NCBI GenBank assembly: GCA_963841705.1
Contig: CAWJDY010000069.1
Span: 152,270-216,269 of the forward strand
Origin: VAZQ01 sp963841705
GTDB taxonomy: Bacteria > Pseudomonadota > Alphaproteobacteria > Rhizobiales > Xanthobacteraceae
Direction of reading: 5' to 3'
Length of the DNA stretch: 64,000 bases
A program made the translations under genes and the position numbers. Positions 42,098 through 51,173 of this stretch are shown in pieces (positions within the stretch are counted from its first letter, which is position 1; the number at the start of each line of letters is the position of its first letter). The notes under the pieces are model-generated. The model was given only the letters and a program-made list of their open reading frames with translations, was not told the origin of the DNA and did not search any database.

Positions 42098-42123
42098 AAA
42101 AGGCCCCGGCAGCAGCCGGAGCC
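42098..42123 (-). terminator. Intrinsic terminator after flp
   Basis: On the minus strand GGCTCCGGC-TGCT-GCCGGGGCC forms a 9-bp stem with one G-T pair, followed by TTTT. It lies 27 bases beyond the pilin stop and before cpaA, so pilin mRNA can be produced in excess over the peptidase. Confidence 0.75.
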
Positions 42124-42149
42124 TCCCCGTATGACAACGAACCGAACGC

Positions 42150-42311
42150 TTATTTGAGCGCGGTCTGAACGCTGGTGAAGGTCGTGTTCAACTTCGAGCC
42201 GAGGCCCTGCACGACCGCGATGATCGCAACGGAGATACCCGCAGCGATCAGGCCATACTCGATGGCCGTGGCACCGGACTCGTCCTTCACAAACTTCAAG
42301 AGATAGTTCAT
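42150..42311 (-). CDS. Flp/Fap-type pilin subunit
   Basis: A 53-residue prepilin: short basic leader ending FVKDESG, processing site G-ATAIEYGLIAAG with the Flp signature (Glu+5, Tyr+6), a single hydrophobic helix (ISVAIIAVVQGLG) and a short tail KLNTTFTSVQTALK. It would assemble into thin tad pili used for adhesion. GGAG six bases before ATG supports the start. The tad assembly genes are not in the window; CpaA is the only partner here. Confidence 0.9.
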   Translation of the reverse strand: MNYLLKFVKDESGATAIEYGLIAAGISVAIIAVVQGLGSKLNTTFTSVQTALK

Positions 42312-42419
42312 CTTTGGCTCCATAGGTCCGCAACGAGGCTGTCTGAACGAGGCTCCGGGCCCATTGTTGTTGGCTGGTCCGAAACCGCAGCGAACGTATC
42401 GACCCCGCCTTGCAATGAG

Positions 42420-42506
42420 GTTAACTCGGTCGCTGAAATCGGGAGATGAGCGAATAAAGGAGCACGTAGTTAACAGATGTTTTCGCATATGCTAGATTAG
42501 GTTAAC
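42420..42506. promoter_or_regulatory. Three GTTAAC sites in the flp/desaturase intergenic region
   Basis: GTTAAC occurs at 42420-42425, 42469-42474 and 42501-42506, the last two 32 bp apart. The 435-bp gap 42312-42746 otherwise shows no gene and is AT-richer around 42470-42540. TTAA-containing words resemble CtrA half-sites, which control pilin genes in Caulobacter, but the canonical TTAA-N7-TTAA spacing is absent. Confidence 0.3.
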
Positions 42507-42746
42507 AACATATTTTTGATGTGAATTTATGTGCGGTCGATATCGCAATCGATACACAGGCTGATCTGCGACACGGCGACATCGAGCTGGAAATGGGCAT
42601 CGGAGCTGTCCGGGCTTGAAACAAAAGCTCGATACGAAGGGTCGATGTTGGCGAAAAGGTCCTTGTCCATTCACGCCATCTTAACCGTGGCTCCTGATAC
42701 CGAAGTCTATGGACGTGCGTTCTTGGACAAGCCTGCGGGGCAAGTA

Positions 42747-43574
42747 ATGTTTGAAGAGTCTGTAGCGGTCGTTCACAGCATCGGGATCACCCTGATCAAG
42801 ATCGTTCCGGTCTCGATCGCGGTCGGGGCCGCTTTCACCCTCCTGTCCTTCTTCTGGGCGTGCAACCCCGGCAGGCCCTGGTGGCGCAAGCCCGAGCTGC
42901 TCACCGACCTTTGCTACTGGTTCTTCATCCCGCTGTGTGCGCGATACTTGCGCATTGGCCTCCTTGTGCTCGGAGCGGCGCTCCTCTTCCGGATCACCAC
43001 CGCAGAGGGATTGGTCGAGTTCTACGATGATGGGCACGGGCCTCTGGCCCAACTGCCACTGTGGCTACAGGCAGGGATCTTCCTGCTTGGATCAGATCTG
43101 ATGATGTATTGGATCCATCGTACCTTCCATCGGCCGCCGCTGTGGAAATATCACGCGGTCCACCACTCTTCCGAGGATCTCGATTGGATCTCCGCCGCGC
43201 GCTTCCATCCGATCAATGTTGTTCTCGGCAGTGTCGCCACCGACGTGGTGCTACTGCTCGCCGGAATTTCCCCTAATGTGCTGGTGTTCCTCGGCCCGTT
43301 CACCATCGCCCATTCGGCCTTCGTGCACGCCAATCTGAGCTGGAGCCTGGGTCCGTTCAAATACCTGATTGCAGGTCCGGTATTCCATCGCTGGCATCAC
43401 ACTGCAGCCGAGCGCGGCGGGGAGAAGAACTTCGCATCGACTTTTCCCTTCATCGACCTCGCTTTCGGCACCTATTATATGCCGAGCAACGAGCTGCCGG
43501 CTCGGTATGGGATCGCCGATCGAAGCTTCCCGTCGACTTTCGGCGCGCAGATCCTGTATCCGTTCAAGCAATAA
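42747..43574 (+). CDS. Sterol desaturase/fatty acid hydroxylase-family protein
   Basis: A di-iron membrane oxygenase of the FA hydroxylase superfamily. The His clusters are complete: MYWIHRTFHRPP, KYHAVHHSSEDLDWI, the SAFVHANLSW His and VFHRWHHTAAERG. Four hydrophobic helices precede or separate them. It inserts a hydroxyl group or a double bond into a lipid; bacterial members hydroxylate carotenoids, ornithine lipids, hopanoids or sterol-like lipids, and the substrate cannot be told. ATG 42747 is chosen because it begins about 15 residues before the first helix; the frame is open further upstream (ATG 42645). Confidence 0.75.
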   Translation: MFEESVAVVHSIGITLIKIVPVSIAVGAAFTLLSFFWACNPGRPWWRKPELLTDLCYWFFIPLCARYLRIGLLVLGAALLFRITTAEGLVEFYDDGHGPLAQLPLWLQAGIFLLGSDLMMYWIHRTFHRPPLWKYHAVHHSSEDLDWISAARFHPINVVLGSVATDVVLLLAGISPNVLVFLGPFTIAHSAFVHANLSWSLGPFKYLIAGPVFHRWHHTAAERGGEKNFASTFPFIDLAFGTYYMPSNELPARYGIADRSFPSTFGAQILYPFKQ

Positions 43575-43693
43575 CCAGCGCGGCGCCAAGCACCTATCAT
43601 GAAGCGAAACCGTGCAAACCTCCGACCTTCGGGGATTACCAGATCGCCCGCATATATCTGCGCACGGTGACGAATCGCGAGCATGCAACCGCC

Positions 43694-44650
43694 TCAGCGG
43701 GCAATGCAGACTTCACGCTCCACCCAGGCGCGGATGATGTGATAGGCGATCGCGATATCGGGCGGAGTGATCAGCCCGTCTGGATGAGATCGCGACAGCA
43801 TGAGCTCGACTTCCTCGCGGTCGAACCAGCGCGCATCCTCGAGCTCCGCCCGGTCTATGTTTAGCTCACGCGAAAGTGCTTCGGCATGGCATCCGATCAT
43901 GAGCGAGGAGGGAAACGGCCAGGGCTGCGACGCAAAGTAGCTCACCCGCCCGCACACGATGCCGGCCTCCTCGCGCGTTTCTCGACGTACGGCTTCTTCG
44001 ATCGTTTCCCCAGGCTCCATGAAGCCGGCAAGACAAGACCAGGTCAGGGGTGCAAAACGATATGACCGGCCCAGCACGCACGACCCATCCAACACCGGCA
44101 GCATGATCACCACGGGGTCGGTGCGCGGAAAATGCTGCGTCTTGCAAGTTGCACAATCGCGACGCCATCCGCCCTCGACCGAGACGGTCCGGGATCCGCA
44201 GTTCGGGCAGAACTGATGCCGCGTGTGCCAACCAAGCAGTGCTTTTGCCTCCGCAAGCGGCGGCAAGTGCTCGCTTGCGACAAGGCCGTTTACGGCGATC
44301 GAGCGTAAATCAGTAACGAGGTATTCGGGCCTGGGCTTCAGTGCTTCGATTGCAGAGCGCTCGATGGCGAGCGCAAACCTTGGAGTACTCCCGCACAATC
44401 CGAGAAAGACGATCTCTCCCGTAGCACCGAAGGCCTGTGCGTCGGCAAGCGTAAACAGCGGATGATGGACAGTGTCAGCTCTCCTCAACACGACCATCTC
44501 GCCGCCGATCGCGTAGGCGCGAGCATCCGGGCTTTCACGCAGGGCCGCGAGCGCCGCCGCATCTTGACGTGCCTCAGCCGCGCGTTCGATGCGGCTTCCG
44601 ACATAGCCAAGCCGTGGCTTGGAACCGAGATGAGGGCGAGGACCGGACAT
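43694..44650 (-). CDS. nudC: NAD(H) pyrophosphatase NudC
   Basis: Hydrolyses NADH to NMNH and AMP and removes NAD caps from RNA. The 318-residue protein has a zinc ribbon (FCPNCGSRTVSVEGG with CATCKTQHFPRTDP, about 175-200), the Nudix box GFMEPGETIEEAVRRETREE (about 225), and the NADH-specific SQPWPFPSSLM motif immediately after. The N-terminal domain with LAIERSAIEAL is also present. Confidence 0.9.
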   Translation of the reverse strand: MSGPRPHLGSKPRLGYVGSRIERAAEARQDAAALAALRESPDARAYAIGGEMVVLRRADTVHHPLFTLADAQAFGATGEIVFLGLCGSTPRFALAIERSAIEALKPRPEYLVTDLRSIAVNGLVASEHLPPLAEAKALLGWHTRHQFCPNCGSRTVSVEGGWRRDCATCKTQHFPRTDPVVIMLPVLDGSCVLGRSYRFAPLTWSCLAGFMEPGETIEEAVRRETREEAGIVCGRVSYFASQPWPFPSSLMIGCHAEALSRELNIDRAELEDARWFDREEVELMLSRSHPDGLITPPDIAIAYHIIRAWVEREVCIAR

Positions 44651-44769
44651 GCAATGCGCTCCGACGCAGTCGCGAACCTTGCATGTCGAATGAGTCGAAG
44701 CAATTCATCCCGGTGTTCCCGAGCCTTTCTGCACGGCTTGCTTTCTGCGGACCGGCAGCAGATATAAGG

Positions 44770-44868
44770 CCGGGAGGTTGGCGGTGGACGAGCCACTCGC
44801 CAACCGGGTCAGGTCCGGAAGGAAGCAGCCCTAACGAGCGCGGTTCGGGTCGCTCGTCAGCCTCCCAC
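44770..44868 (+). ncRNA. ffs: Signal recognition particle RNA (4.5S type)
   Basis: The conserved domain IV is unmistakable: GGTCAGGTCCGGAAGGAAGC followed by AGCCCTAA (about 44807-44834). Flanking arms pair: CGGGAGGTTGG at the 5' end with CAGCCTCCC at the 3' end. Length is about 98 nt. A TATAAG just upstream (44762) may be the -10. It directs co-translational membrane targeting with Ffh. The ffs-dnaX order is common in alphaproteobacteria. Confidence 0.93.
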
Positions 44869-44922
44869 ACATCCACTTAGGTAACGGCCGGGAAGCCGCA
44901 TCGGAGCGGCCCAGCAACAAGC

Positions 44923-46794
44923 ATGAATGAATCCGCCCCCGGTCTCGCATTGGGCGAGAGTGTGTCCAGTCACAGCTCCTACCGCGTGCTAGCCCGCAAA
45001 TACCGGCCCGCGACATTCGATAAGCTGATCGGGCAGGACGCGATGGTTCGAACCGTCTCGAATGCGATTGCGACCGTGCGGATCCCGCAAGCGTGGATCC
45101 TGACCGGGGTGCGGGGCGTGGGCAAGACGACAACCGCCCGCATCCTGGCCCGTGCTTTGAATTACGAGCTGCCCGATGGTTCCATAGCCGGGCCTACCGT
45201 CGACATGCCGCGCCTTGGAGTCCATTGCCAGGCGATCATGGAAAGCAGGCACCTCGACGTGATTGAAATGGATGCCGCTTCCCACAACAGCGTCGAGGAC
45301 GTGCGCCAGATCAATGAGGCGATCCGCTATGCTCCGGTGAGCGCTCGCTACAAGGTCTACATCCTCGACGAGGTGCACATGCTCTCGCCGCAGGCCTTCA
45401 ACGCCCTGCTCAAGACGCTGGAGGAGCCTCCACCCCACGCCAAGTTCATTTTTGCCACTACCGAGATTCGCAGGGTTCCGATCACTATCCTGTCGCGCTG
45501 CCAGCGCTTCGATCTTCGGCGGGTGGATGCAGGAACCCTGGTCAAGCATCTCGCCGCAATCGCGGCCAAGGAGAGCATCGAGGCTGACACCGAAGCATTG
45601 GCTCTCATCGCGCGTGCCGCCGAGGGGTCGGTTCGCGATTCGCTATCACTGTTCGACCAGGCGATTGCGCATGCCGCCGGCCCCGTTCGTGTCGAGCATG
45701 TCCGCCAGATGCTTGGGCTGGCAGATCGTGCGCGAGTGATCGATCTGTTCGAGCAGATGATGCGCGGGGACATTTCCTCGGCATTAGCGGAGCTGCGGGT
45801 TCAATACGAGACCGGTGCCGATCCCGCAGTGGTGCTGACCGACCTTGCAGAGTTCACTCATTTTGTGACCCGCATGAAGGTTGTTCCTGCGGTTGGCGAT
45901 GATCCCGCGCTGATTGAGATCGAGCGCGTTCGGGGACGCACGCTCGCCGAGCGGCTCTCCATGCGGGTGCTTTCGCGCACCTGGCAGATGCTGCTGAAGG
46001 GAATAGAAGAGGTTGAGAATGCCGGTCGCCCGCTCGCTGCGGCGGAGATGGTTCTGGTCCGCATCGCCTATGCCGCTGATCTGCCGACGCCCGATGAGGT
46101 CATTCGCGCGTTGAACGCCAACCAAGCGGCTGCTCGCGAGCCGGCCGACACGGCTGCGCCCGCAGTCCCCTCGGCGTCGGCTCTATCGAACGTCGTGGAG
46201 ACCGCGCCGGCCGTGCAGCACGGGCGCACGGCCGCGGCTGCGGCGGTTAATGTCGCTCCGGCGGCTAACCCCACTGTGCCAGCCGCCGGCGCGGAGCGGA
46301 AAAGCGCGCCGGTGATTATAGAGCGTTTCGAGGATCTCATCGGCCTTGCCGTTTCGCACCGCGACCTTGCAGTCAAGCTTGCCCTTGAGCGCGACGTGCG
46401 GCTGGTGCGTTGCCATGACGGCCGGCTCGAGATCCGACTGGAAAAGACTGCCGCTGGCACTCTCGTGAATGAGCTCACACGCAAGCTTTCGCAATGGACC
46501 AACCGTCCCTGGAGCGTCATCGTCGCAACCGAGGAAGGCCAGCCGACGGTCAAGTCGCAACAGGAGGCGCGAAAGGCCGAGCTCAAGACCGGCGTGCGCG
46601 CCGACCCCTTGGTACAAGCCGTGCTGACGCGGTTTCCCGGCGCGGAAATCGTGGATGTGCGCAAGGCCGAGGCCGTCGTCTCGCAGCAACGCGCCCCTGG
46701 GGAGGCAGAGGAGAACAGGGCAAGCTCGCCGAACGAATTCGACTTCAGTGCCTTGCCTGAGGACATGCCGATTGAGGAACACGACGACATCTGA
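44923..46794 (+). CDS. dnaX: DNA polymerase III subunits gamma/tau
   Basis: The clamp-loader ATPase. The 623-residue protein has the leader YRVLARKYRPATFDKLIGQD, Walker A GVRGVGKTTT (62-71), Walker B YILDEVHML, the sensor ATTEIRRVPITILSRCQRF, and tau domains at the C-terminus after an Ala/Pro-rich linker (about 400-470). The zinc-binding Cys set of the E. coli protein is not kept (a single Cys in LGVHCQAIMES); this is usual for alphaproteobacterial DnaX. No obvious A-AAA-AAG frameshift site was seen, so a separate gamma form is unsupported. It starts 54 bases after ffs. Confidence 0.92.
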   Translation: MNESAPGLALGESVSSHSSYRVLARKYRPATFDKLIGQDAMVRTVSNAIATVRIPQAWILTGVRGVGKTTTARILARALNYELPDGSIAGPTVDMPRLGVHCQAIMESRHLDVIEMDAASHNSVEDVRQINEAIRYAPVSARYKVYILDEVHMLSPQAFNALLKTLEEPPPHAKFIFATTEIRRVPITILSRCQRFDLRRVDAGTLVKHLAAIAAKESIEADTEALALIARAAEGSVRDSLSLFDQAIAHAAGPVRVEHVRQMLGLADRARVIDLFEQMMRGDISSALAELRVQYETGADPAVVLTDLAEFTHFVTRMKVVPAVGDDPALIEIERVRGRTLAERLSMRVLSRTWQMLLKGIEEVENAGRPLAAAEMVLVRIAYAADLPTPDEVIRALNANQAAAREPADTAAPAVPSASALSNVVETAPAVQHGRTAAAAAVNVAPAANPTVPAAGAERKSAPVIIERFEDLIGLAVSHRDLAVKLALERDVRLVRCHDGRLEIRLEKTAAGTLVNELTRKLSQWTNRPWSVIVATEEGQPTVKSQQEARKAELKTGVRADPLVQAVLTRFPGAEIVDVRKAEAVVSQQRAPGEAEENRASSPNEFDFSALPEDMPIEEHDDI

Positions 46795-46827
46795 GCGGAA
46801 TTGCACAAATGGTGCCGGAGATGTGAG

Positions 46828-47148
46828 ATGGCAGATTTCCTTGGGCTGATGAAGCAGGCGGCTGAGCTCAAGTCGAAGATGGAAGCGATGCAGGCCGAGC
46901 TCGATCACATCGAGGTTGAAGGCATGTCAGGCGGCGGGCTCGTTCGGGTGCGGCTGTCTGCCAAAGGCGAGATGAAGGGGCTCAGCATCGAGGATTCGCT
47001 GATCAAGCCGGCGGAAAAGGAGATCATGGAAGACCTGATAGTGGCGGCTCATGCGGATGCGCGGCGCAAGGCCGAAACGTTGCTGCAGGATAAAATGAAG
47101 ACTATTGCCGGCGACCTGCCGTTGCCGCCTGGAATGAAGCTGTTCTGA
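46828..47148 (+). CDS. YbaB/EbfC nucleoid-associated protein
   Basis: A 106-residue DNA-binding dimer with the family core FLGLMKQAAELKSKMEAMQA, VEGMSGGGLVRVRLSAKGEM, LIVAAHADARRKAETLLQDK and the terminal LPPGMKLF. It sits between dnaX and recR, its conserved place. ATG 46828 is used; the frame extends upstream but overlaps no homology. Confidence 0.9.
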   Translation: MADFLGLMKQAAELKSKMEAMQAELDHIEVEGMSGGGLVRVRLSAKGEMKGLSIEDSLIKPAEKEIMEDLIVAAHADARRKAETLLQDKMKTIAGDLPLPPGMKLF

Positions 47149-47160
47149 AAACGTTGGTTG

Positions 47161-47766
47161 ATGGCAACGACCACGGCCGGCCCTGAAATCGAGCGTCTGA
47201 TTCAACTGCTGGCGCGACTGCCGGGACTGGGACCCCGTTCAGCGCGGCGGGTCGCGCTGTTTCTCATCAAGAAGCGCGAGCAGATCATGGCCCCTTTGGG
47301 CGCTGCAATCCAGTCCGCTCTTGAAAAAATCGAGATCTGCAAAGTGTGCGGCAATATTGACAGTCGCAACCCGTGCGCCATTTGCGCCGATCCAAGGCGC
47401 GATCCGACGATCATCATCGTGGTGGCCGATGTGGCGGATCTCTGGGCACTCGAGCGCGCCCATGCCATCAATGCGCGTTACCACGTGCTCGGCGGCACCT
47501 TATCGCCTCTCGATGGCGTCGGCCCGCAGGACCTTGCGATCGACTCGCTCATTACGCGCGCTCAGGATCCGGCGATCGCCGAGCTCGTGCTCGCGCTCAA
47601 TGCCACTGTCGATGGACAGACCACCGCGCATTACATCACCGACCTTCTCAACGGCGCCAACGTAAAAGTCACGCGGCTTGCCCACGGCGTGCCGGTCGGA
47701 GGAGAGCTCGATTACCTCGACGAGGGGACGCTCGCGGCGGCCATCAGGCAAAGGACGCCGTTCTAG
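47161..47766 (+). CDS. recR: Recombination protein RecR
   Basis: RecR joins RecO/RecF to load RecA at gaps. The 201-residue protein has a helix-hairpin-helix (LPGLGPRSARRVALFLIKK), a C4 zinc finger (CKVCGNIDSRNPCAICADP), a Toprim domain (VADVADLWALERA) and the Walker-like LARLAHGVPVGGELDYLDEG. ATG 47161 is preferred to the TTG directly before it. Its last 4 bases overlap the end of the convergent permease. Confidence 0.92.
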   Translation: MATTTAGPEIERLIQLLARLPGLGPRSARRVALFLIKKREQIMAPLGAAIQSALEKIEICKVCGNIDSRNPCAICADPRRDPTIIIVVADVADLWALERAHAINARYHVLGGTLSPLDGVGPQDLAIDSLITRAQDPAIAELVLALNATVDGQTTAHYITDLLNGANVKVTRLAHGVPVGGELDYLDEGTLAAAIRQRTPF

Positions 47767-49151
47767 ATCTTGCCCGGGAAGCGCGTTGTCTGGACGACGG
47801 CCGATACAAGCCCGTCGAAATGCCCGCGTCGTTGCAGCCACGCAAGCAAGGCGAGGCCCGGACTCGCGGCGATGGCGCAGATTGCGAAGAACCACGCCCA
47901 TCCTGTGATCTCTGCGATATATCCTGCCCCGGATGAGAGATACGTGCGTCCGAATGCGGCGAGCGCGGTGAGCAAGGCATATTGAGTGGCCGTGTGCAGC
48001 GGATTGGTACAGAGGGCCGAAAGATAGGCAACAAAGATGACGGTTCCGATCGCACTGGTGAAATTCTCAGTTACGATCGCGACCGTCAGCATGGCCGCGT
48101 TATGACCAACCACGGCTTGAAGAGAAAACGCGAGATTGGCAATGGCCTGCAGAATGCCGCCGATCCAGAGGCTTGCCGGCAATGAGTATGCGCGCGCCAC
48201 AAAGCCGCCGGCAAATCCGCCGATCAAAGTGGCTGCCAGCCCTACTCCCTTGATGATCGCGGCATACTGGTTGCGGGTGAAGCCCAGGTCGATGACGAAA
48301 GGAGCGGTCATTGCTCCAGCAAGCGCATCGGTGAACTTGAACAAAACGACGAAGGTCAGCACTGCAACAGCGGCGTCGCGGGTAAGAAACTCCGAGAATG
48401 CGCCGTAGGCGGCGACGGCCACACGTCGAATCGGACTCTCGCTGGAATGCGCGGCATGCTCGGAGACGGCCGCTGTGGATTTCTCCGGCTCGGTTGCGAC
48501 CAAAGCCGTAGCCATTCCAATCACGACCAGCGTGGCCATGGCGATATAGCCGGCGGTCCAGGCGGTACCCTGGCCAAATCCCAGGCCTTGAAAGCCGCTG
48601 ACCAGAAACAGCGTGCCCGCCGTCGAAGCCAGCATTCCGATGCGATACGCCGCCACGTATGAAGCCATTCCCGCGGCCTGCTCGCTCTCGGACAGGCTCT
48701 CAATGCGGAAAGCGTCTACGACAATGTCCTGGGTAGAAGAGGCGGTAGCCACGAAAAGTGCCGCTCCGAAAATGAGGTACCACGGTGTCGAGGTCGGGTC
48801 GCAAAATGCGACGAGCACGATCGATATGATCAGGAGGAGCTGCGAGAACAGCAGCCAGCCTCGGCGGCGTCCGAAAAGGGAGGAGAGCACCGGCACGTCG
48901 AGTGCATCGACCACCGGCGCCCACAGGAACTTGAGCGTGTAGGGCGTACCAACGAGCGCGAAGAGCCCAATCGTGCCGAGGTCAACCCCCGCTTCCCGCA
49001 TCCACACCAGCAGGGTGGAGCCGGAAAGCGCGAGCGGCAGGCCGGCCGAGAAGCCGAGGAACAGCACGATCATCACCCGCGTCTGCAGGTAGACCGTCAG
49101 CGCGTCGGAAAACCTTGCACGCGGCGCTGTCGTATTCGGAATACTGGTCAT
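47763..49151 (-). CDS. AmpG-like MFS permease
   Basis: A 462-residue inner-membrane transporter of the AmpG family, which imports anhydromuropeptides for cell-wall recycling. Family marks are GFSAGLPLALSGSTLLVWMREAG, LVGTPYTLKFLWAPVVDAL, RRGWLLFSQLLL, and the helix with SSTQDIVVDAFRIESL. About 12-14 helices are expected. ATG 49151 is chosen since it starts the homologous region; the longer open frame is low-complexity. Isolated from ampD/ampR; function is by family. Confidence 0.8.
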   Translation of the reverse strand: MTSIPNTTAPRARFSDALTVYLQTRVMIVLFLGFSAGLPLALSGSTLLVWMREAGVDLGTIGLFALVGTPYTLKFLWAPVVDALDVPVLSSLFGRRRGWLLFSQLLLIISIVLVAFCDPTSTPWYLIFGAALFVATASSTQDIVVDAFRIESLSESEQAAGMASYVAAYRIGMLASTAGTLFLVSGFQGLGFGQGTAWTAGYIAMATLVVIGMATALVATEPEKSTAAVSEHAAHSSESPIRRVAVAAYGAFSEFLTRDAAVAVLTFVVLFKFTDALAGAMTAPFVIDLGFTRNQYAAIIKGVGLAATLIGGFAGGFVARAYSLPASLWIGGILQAIANLAFSLQAVVGHNAAMLTVAIVTENFTSAIGTVIFVAYLSALCTNPLHTATQYALLTALAAFGRTYLSSGAGYIAEITGWAWFFAICAIAASPGLALLAWLQRRGHFDGLVSAVVQTTRFPGKI

Positions 49152-49323
49152 TGCTTGAATTTGAACCTGTCCTTGCGCAGAGCGGACCTGACCCAAGCCC
49201 GAGTAAGCTGCGGCTGTGCGGCGCCTGGAAACCGGTGGGACATCGCCGACAGGGGCGCCCGGCCGCCCACGCCCGCCCCCTGCTCTCCGACAGGATTGAG
49301 ACGAAATCGCGCCGCTACGAGCG

Positions 49324-50451
49324 TTATTTTCCGGCAGCAAGCCGGGCGGGCGGGGCAGCGGGTATCACCAGCGGATCGGGCGCCTCGTCCCCATCGAACT
49401 CGACTTCCTTGATACGCGAGGCGCGTTTTTCCACCTTTTCCGCGGAAATGAGAATCTGCCGCAGGTCTTCGTTGGCCTGGCCAAAATGCTTCTGCAGGTT
49501 CAACGCGCGTTCGTGCAGACGATCGATGTCGTCCATGAGGTGGCCGACCTCGGCGTGGATCTTGTCTGCAGCCTCACGCATGCGGGCATCCCTGCGGATC
49601 TGCTGAATGACGTGAATGGCCAGCATGAGAAGCGAGGGAGACACGATGACGACCTTCGCACGGAACGCTTTTTGCACGATGTCGTCGAAGCCGTCATGCA
49701 ATTCCACATAGACGGATTCGGAGGGAACGAACATCAGCGCCAGATCCTGCGTCTCGCCCGGGATCAGGTATTTCTCCGAGATGTCGCCTACGTGCCGGCC
49801 GAAGTCCTGCCTTAACCTGGCGGCGGCTTGTTTTCGCTCCTCATCGTTTTTTGCATCGCGCAGTGCCGTGACTGCCTCGAGCGGAAACTTTGCATCGATC
49901 GCCAGCGGCCGCCCGTCGGGGAGGAACACGGCGCAGTCGGGGCGGCTCTTGTTGGACAAGGTGAATTGAAATTCATAACAATCCCGCGGCAATCCATCCT
50001 GGACGATGATTTCCAGGCGGCCTTGGCCGAAGGCGCCGCGCTGCTGCTTGTTGGCGAGCACGCTGTGAAGCGACGACATGTTCGCTGCAAGCTCGGTGAT
50101 GTTCTTCTGAGCGTGATCGATCACGGCGAGGCGCTCGTTGAGCTTCTGCAGGCTTTCCAGCGTGTGCTGCCGGCTCGTCGTCATCGACTGGCTGAGATGA
50201 TGGCTTACCGAATCGAGCCGCTCATTGACGGCGCGATGCAGCTCGGCCTGCCGATCCGCCAGCATGTCGCGCATGCTCTCGATGCGCACTCCTGTCTCCG
50301 ATTGCAGGCGAGCAAGCTCGGCAAGATGCTGCTCGAACGCCGCTTGATGGCGACGCCGAAGCGCGTGCACGCCCAGCACGACAGCGCTCGTTATGGCGGT
50401 CGCGGCGACGACCATCAGCAACACGCCAACGGCGGAGAGGAGCGGGTCCAT
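49324..50451 (-). CDS. rmuC: DNA recombination protein RmuC
   Basis: A 375-residue RmuC protein that limits inversions at short inverted repeats. It has an N-terminal membrane anchor (VGVLLMVVAATAITSAVVLG), a long coiled coil (about 40-130), and the PD-(D/E)xK-like nuclease domain with RPDCAVFLPDGRPLAIDAKFPLEA and KYLIPGETQDLALMFVPSES. Its presence fits a genome rich in inverted repeats, although that link is only suggestive. Confidence 0.9.
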   Translation of the reverse strand: MDPLLSAVGVLLMVVAATAITSAVVLGVHALRRRHQAAFEQHLAELARLQSETGVRIESMRDMLADRQAELHRAVNERLDSVSHHLSQSMTTSRQHTLESLQKLNERLAVIDHAQKNITELAANMSSLHSVLANKQQRGAFGQGRLEIIVQDGLPRDCYEFQFTLSNKSRPDCAVFLPDGRPLAIDAKFPLEAVTALRDAKNDEERKQAAARLRQDFGRHVGDISEKYLIPGETQDLALMFVPSESVYVELHDGFDDIVQKAFRAKVVIVSPSLLMLAIHVIQQIRRDARMREAADKIHAEVGHLMDDIDRLHERALNLQKHFGQANEDLRQILISAEKVEKRASRIKEVEFDGDEAPDPLVIPAAPPARLAAGK

Positions 50452-50586
50452 GATCCGGCACTCTACAGTGATTCGATGCCCGGAACAAAAATAGAACAGG
50501 GGACGAGGCGTGACTAGAGGGTATAAGCATGCAGCAAGAATCGCCGTTACATTGACCCACTTTGCGCGACTGCTTACATCGCCGCC

Positions 50587-51099
50587 ATGGCCGTGCGCGA
50601 AATCCTCATCTTGCCGGACAAACGGCTCCGCAAAGTCTCCGAGCCGGTCAAGAAAATCGATGCCGGCATCCGCAGGCTCGTCGACGACATGTTCGAGACC
50701 ATGTACGACGCGCCTGGTATCGGGCTCGCCGCCATCCAGATCGGCACCGGCAAGCGCGTGGTCACAATGGACCTTGCGAAGAAGGAAGAGCCGAAGAACC
50801 CGCAGGTGTTCATCAACCCCGAGATCGTATGGTCCTCAGATGAAAAGGCGGTCCATGAAGAGGGCTGCCTGTCGATTCCGGAGACCTACAGCGACGTGGA
50901 ACGCCCGGCGCGGGTCAAGGTGAAATATCTTGATCTCGAAGGAGAGCTGCACGAGATCGAAGCCAATGGCCTTCTTTCCACGTGCCTCCAGCACGAGGTC
51001 GATCACCTCAACGGCATCTTGTTCATCGATCACCTTTCCCGGCTCAAGCGCGATCGCATCATCAAGAAGTTCACCAAGACGGCGAAGCGTGCGGGCTGA
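50587..51099 (+). CDS. def: Peptide deformylase
   Basis: Removes the N-formyl group from nascent proteins. The three catalytic motifs are present: GIGLAAIQIG (about 44), EEGCLSIPETY (Cys ligand) and CLQHEVDHLNGILFID (two His ligands and Glu). Length 170 is usual. It is followed by a toxin-antitoxin pair that splits it from fmt, its standard partner. Confidence 0.93.
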   Translation: MAVREILILPDKRLRKVSEPVKKIDAGIRRLVDDMFETMYDAPGIGLAAIQIGTGKRVVTMDLAKKEEPKNPQVFINPEIVWSSDEKAVHEEGCLSIPETYSDVERPARVKVKYLDLEGELHEIEANGLLSTCLQHEVDHLNGILFIDHLSRLKRDRIIKKFTKTAKRAG

Positions 51100-51142
51100 C
51101 GGACGCCTCCCGTAGGCGGTCTTGCAATTCAGGCTGCATATT

Positions 51143-51157
51143 GATATCTTTGATATC
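51143..51157. promoter_or_regulatory. Operator-like palindrome GATATC-TTT-GATATC
   Basis: Two GATATC words three bases apart form a 15-bp palindrome 17 bases before the antitoxin start. This is the position and form expected for autoregulation by a ribbon-helix-helix antitoxin. The TTGATATCTT word is shared with the last unit of the repeat array at 19476-19522. Confidence 0.5.
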
Positions 51158-51173
51158 GGAAAGCGGCGGTACA

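Noticed and set aside
44766..44868. GC-rich hairpin region considered as a tRNA.
   Set aside because: It has the SRP domain IV sequence and no cloverleaf or T-arm GTTCGAATC; it is the SRP RNA.
45100..45330. Missing zinc cysteines in DnaX as a possible defect.
   Set aside because: Alphaproteobacterial DnaX proteins share the same LGVHCQAIMES region with one Cys, so this is normal for the lineage.
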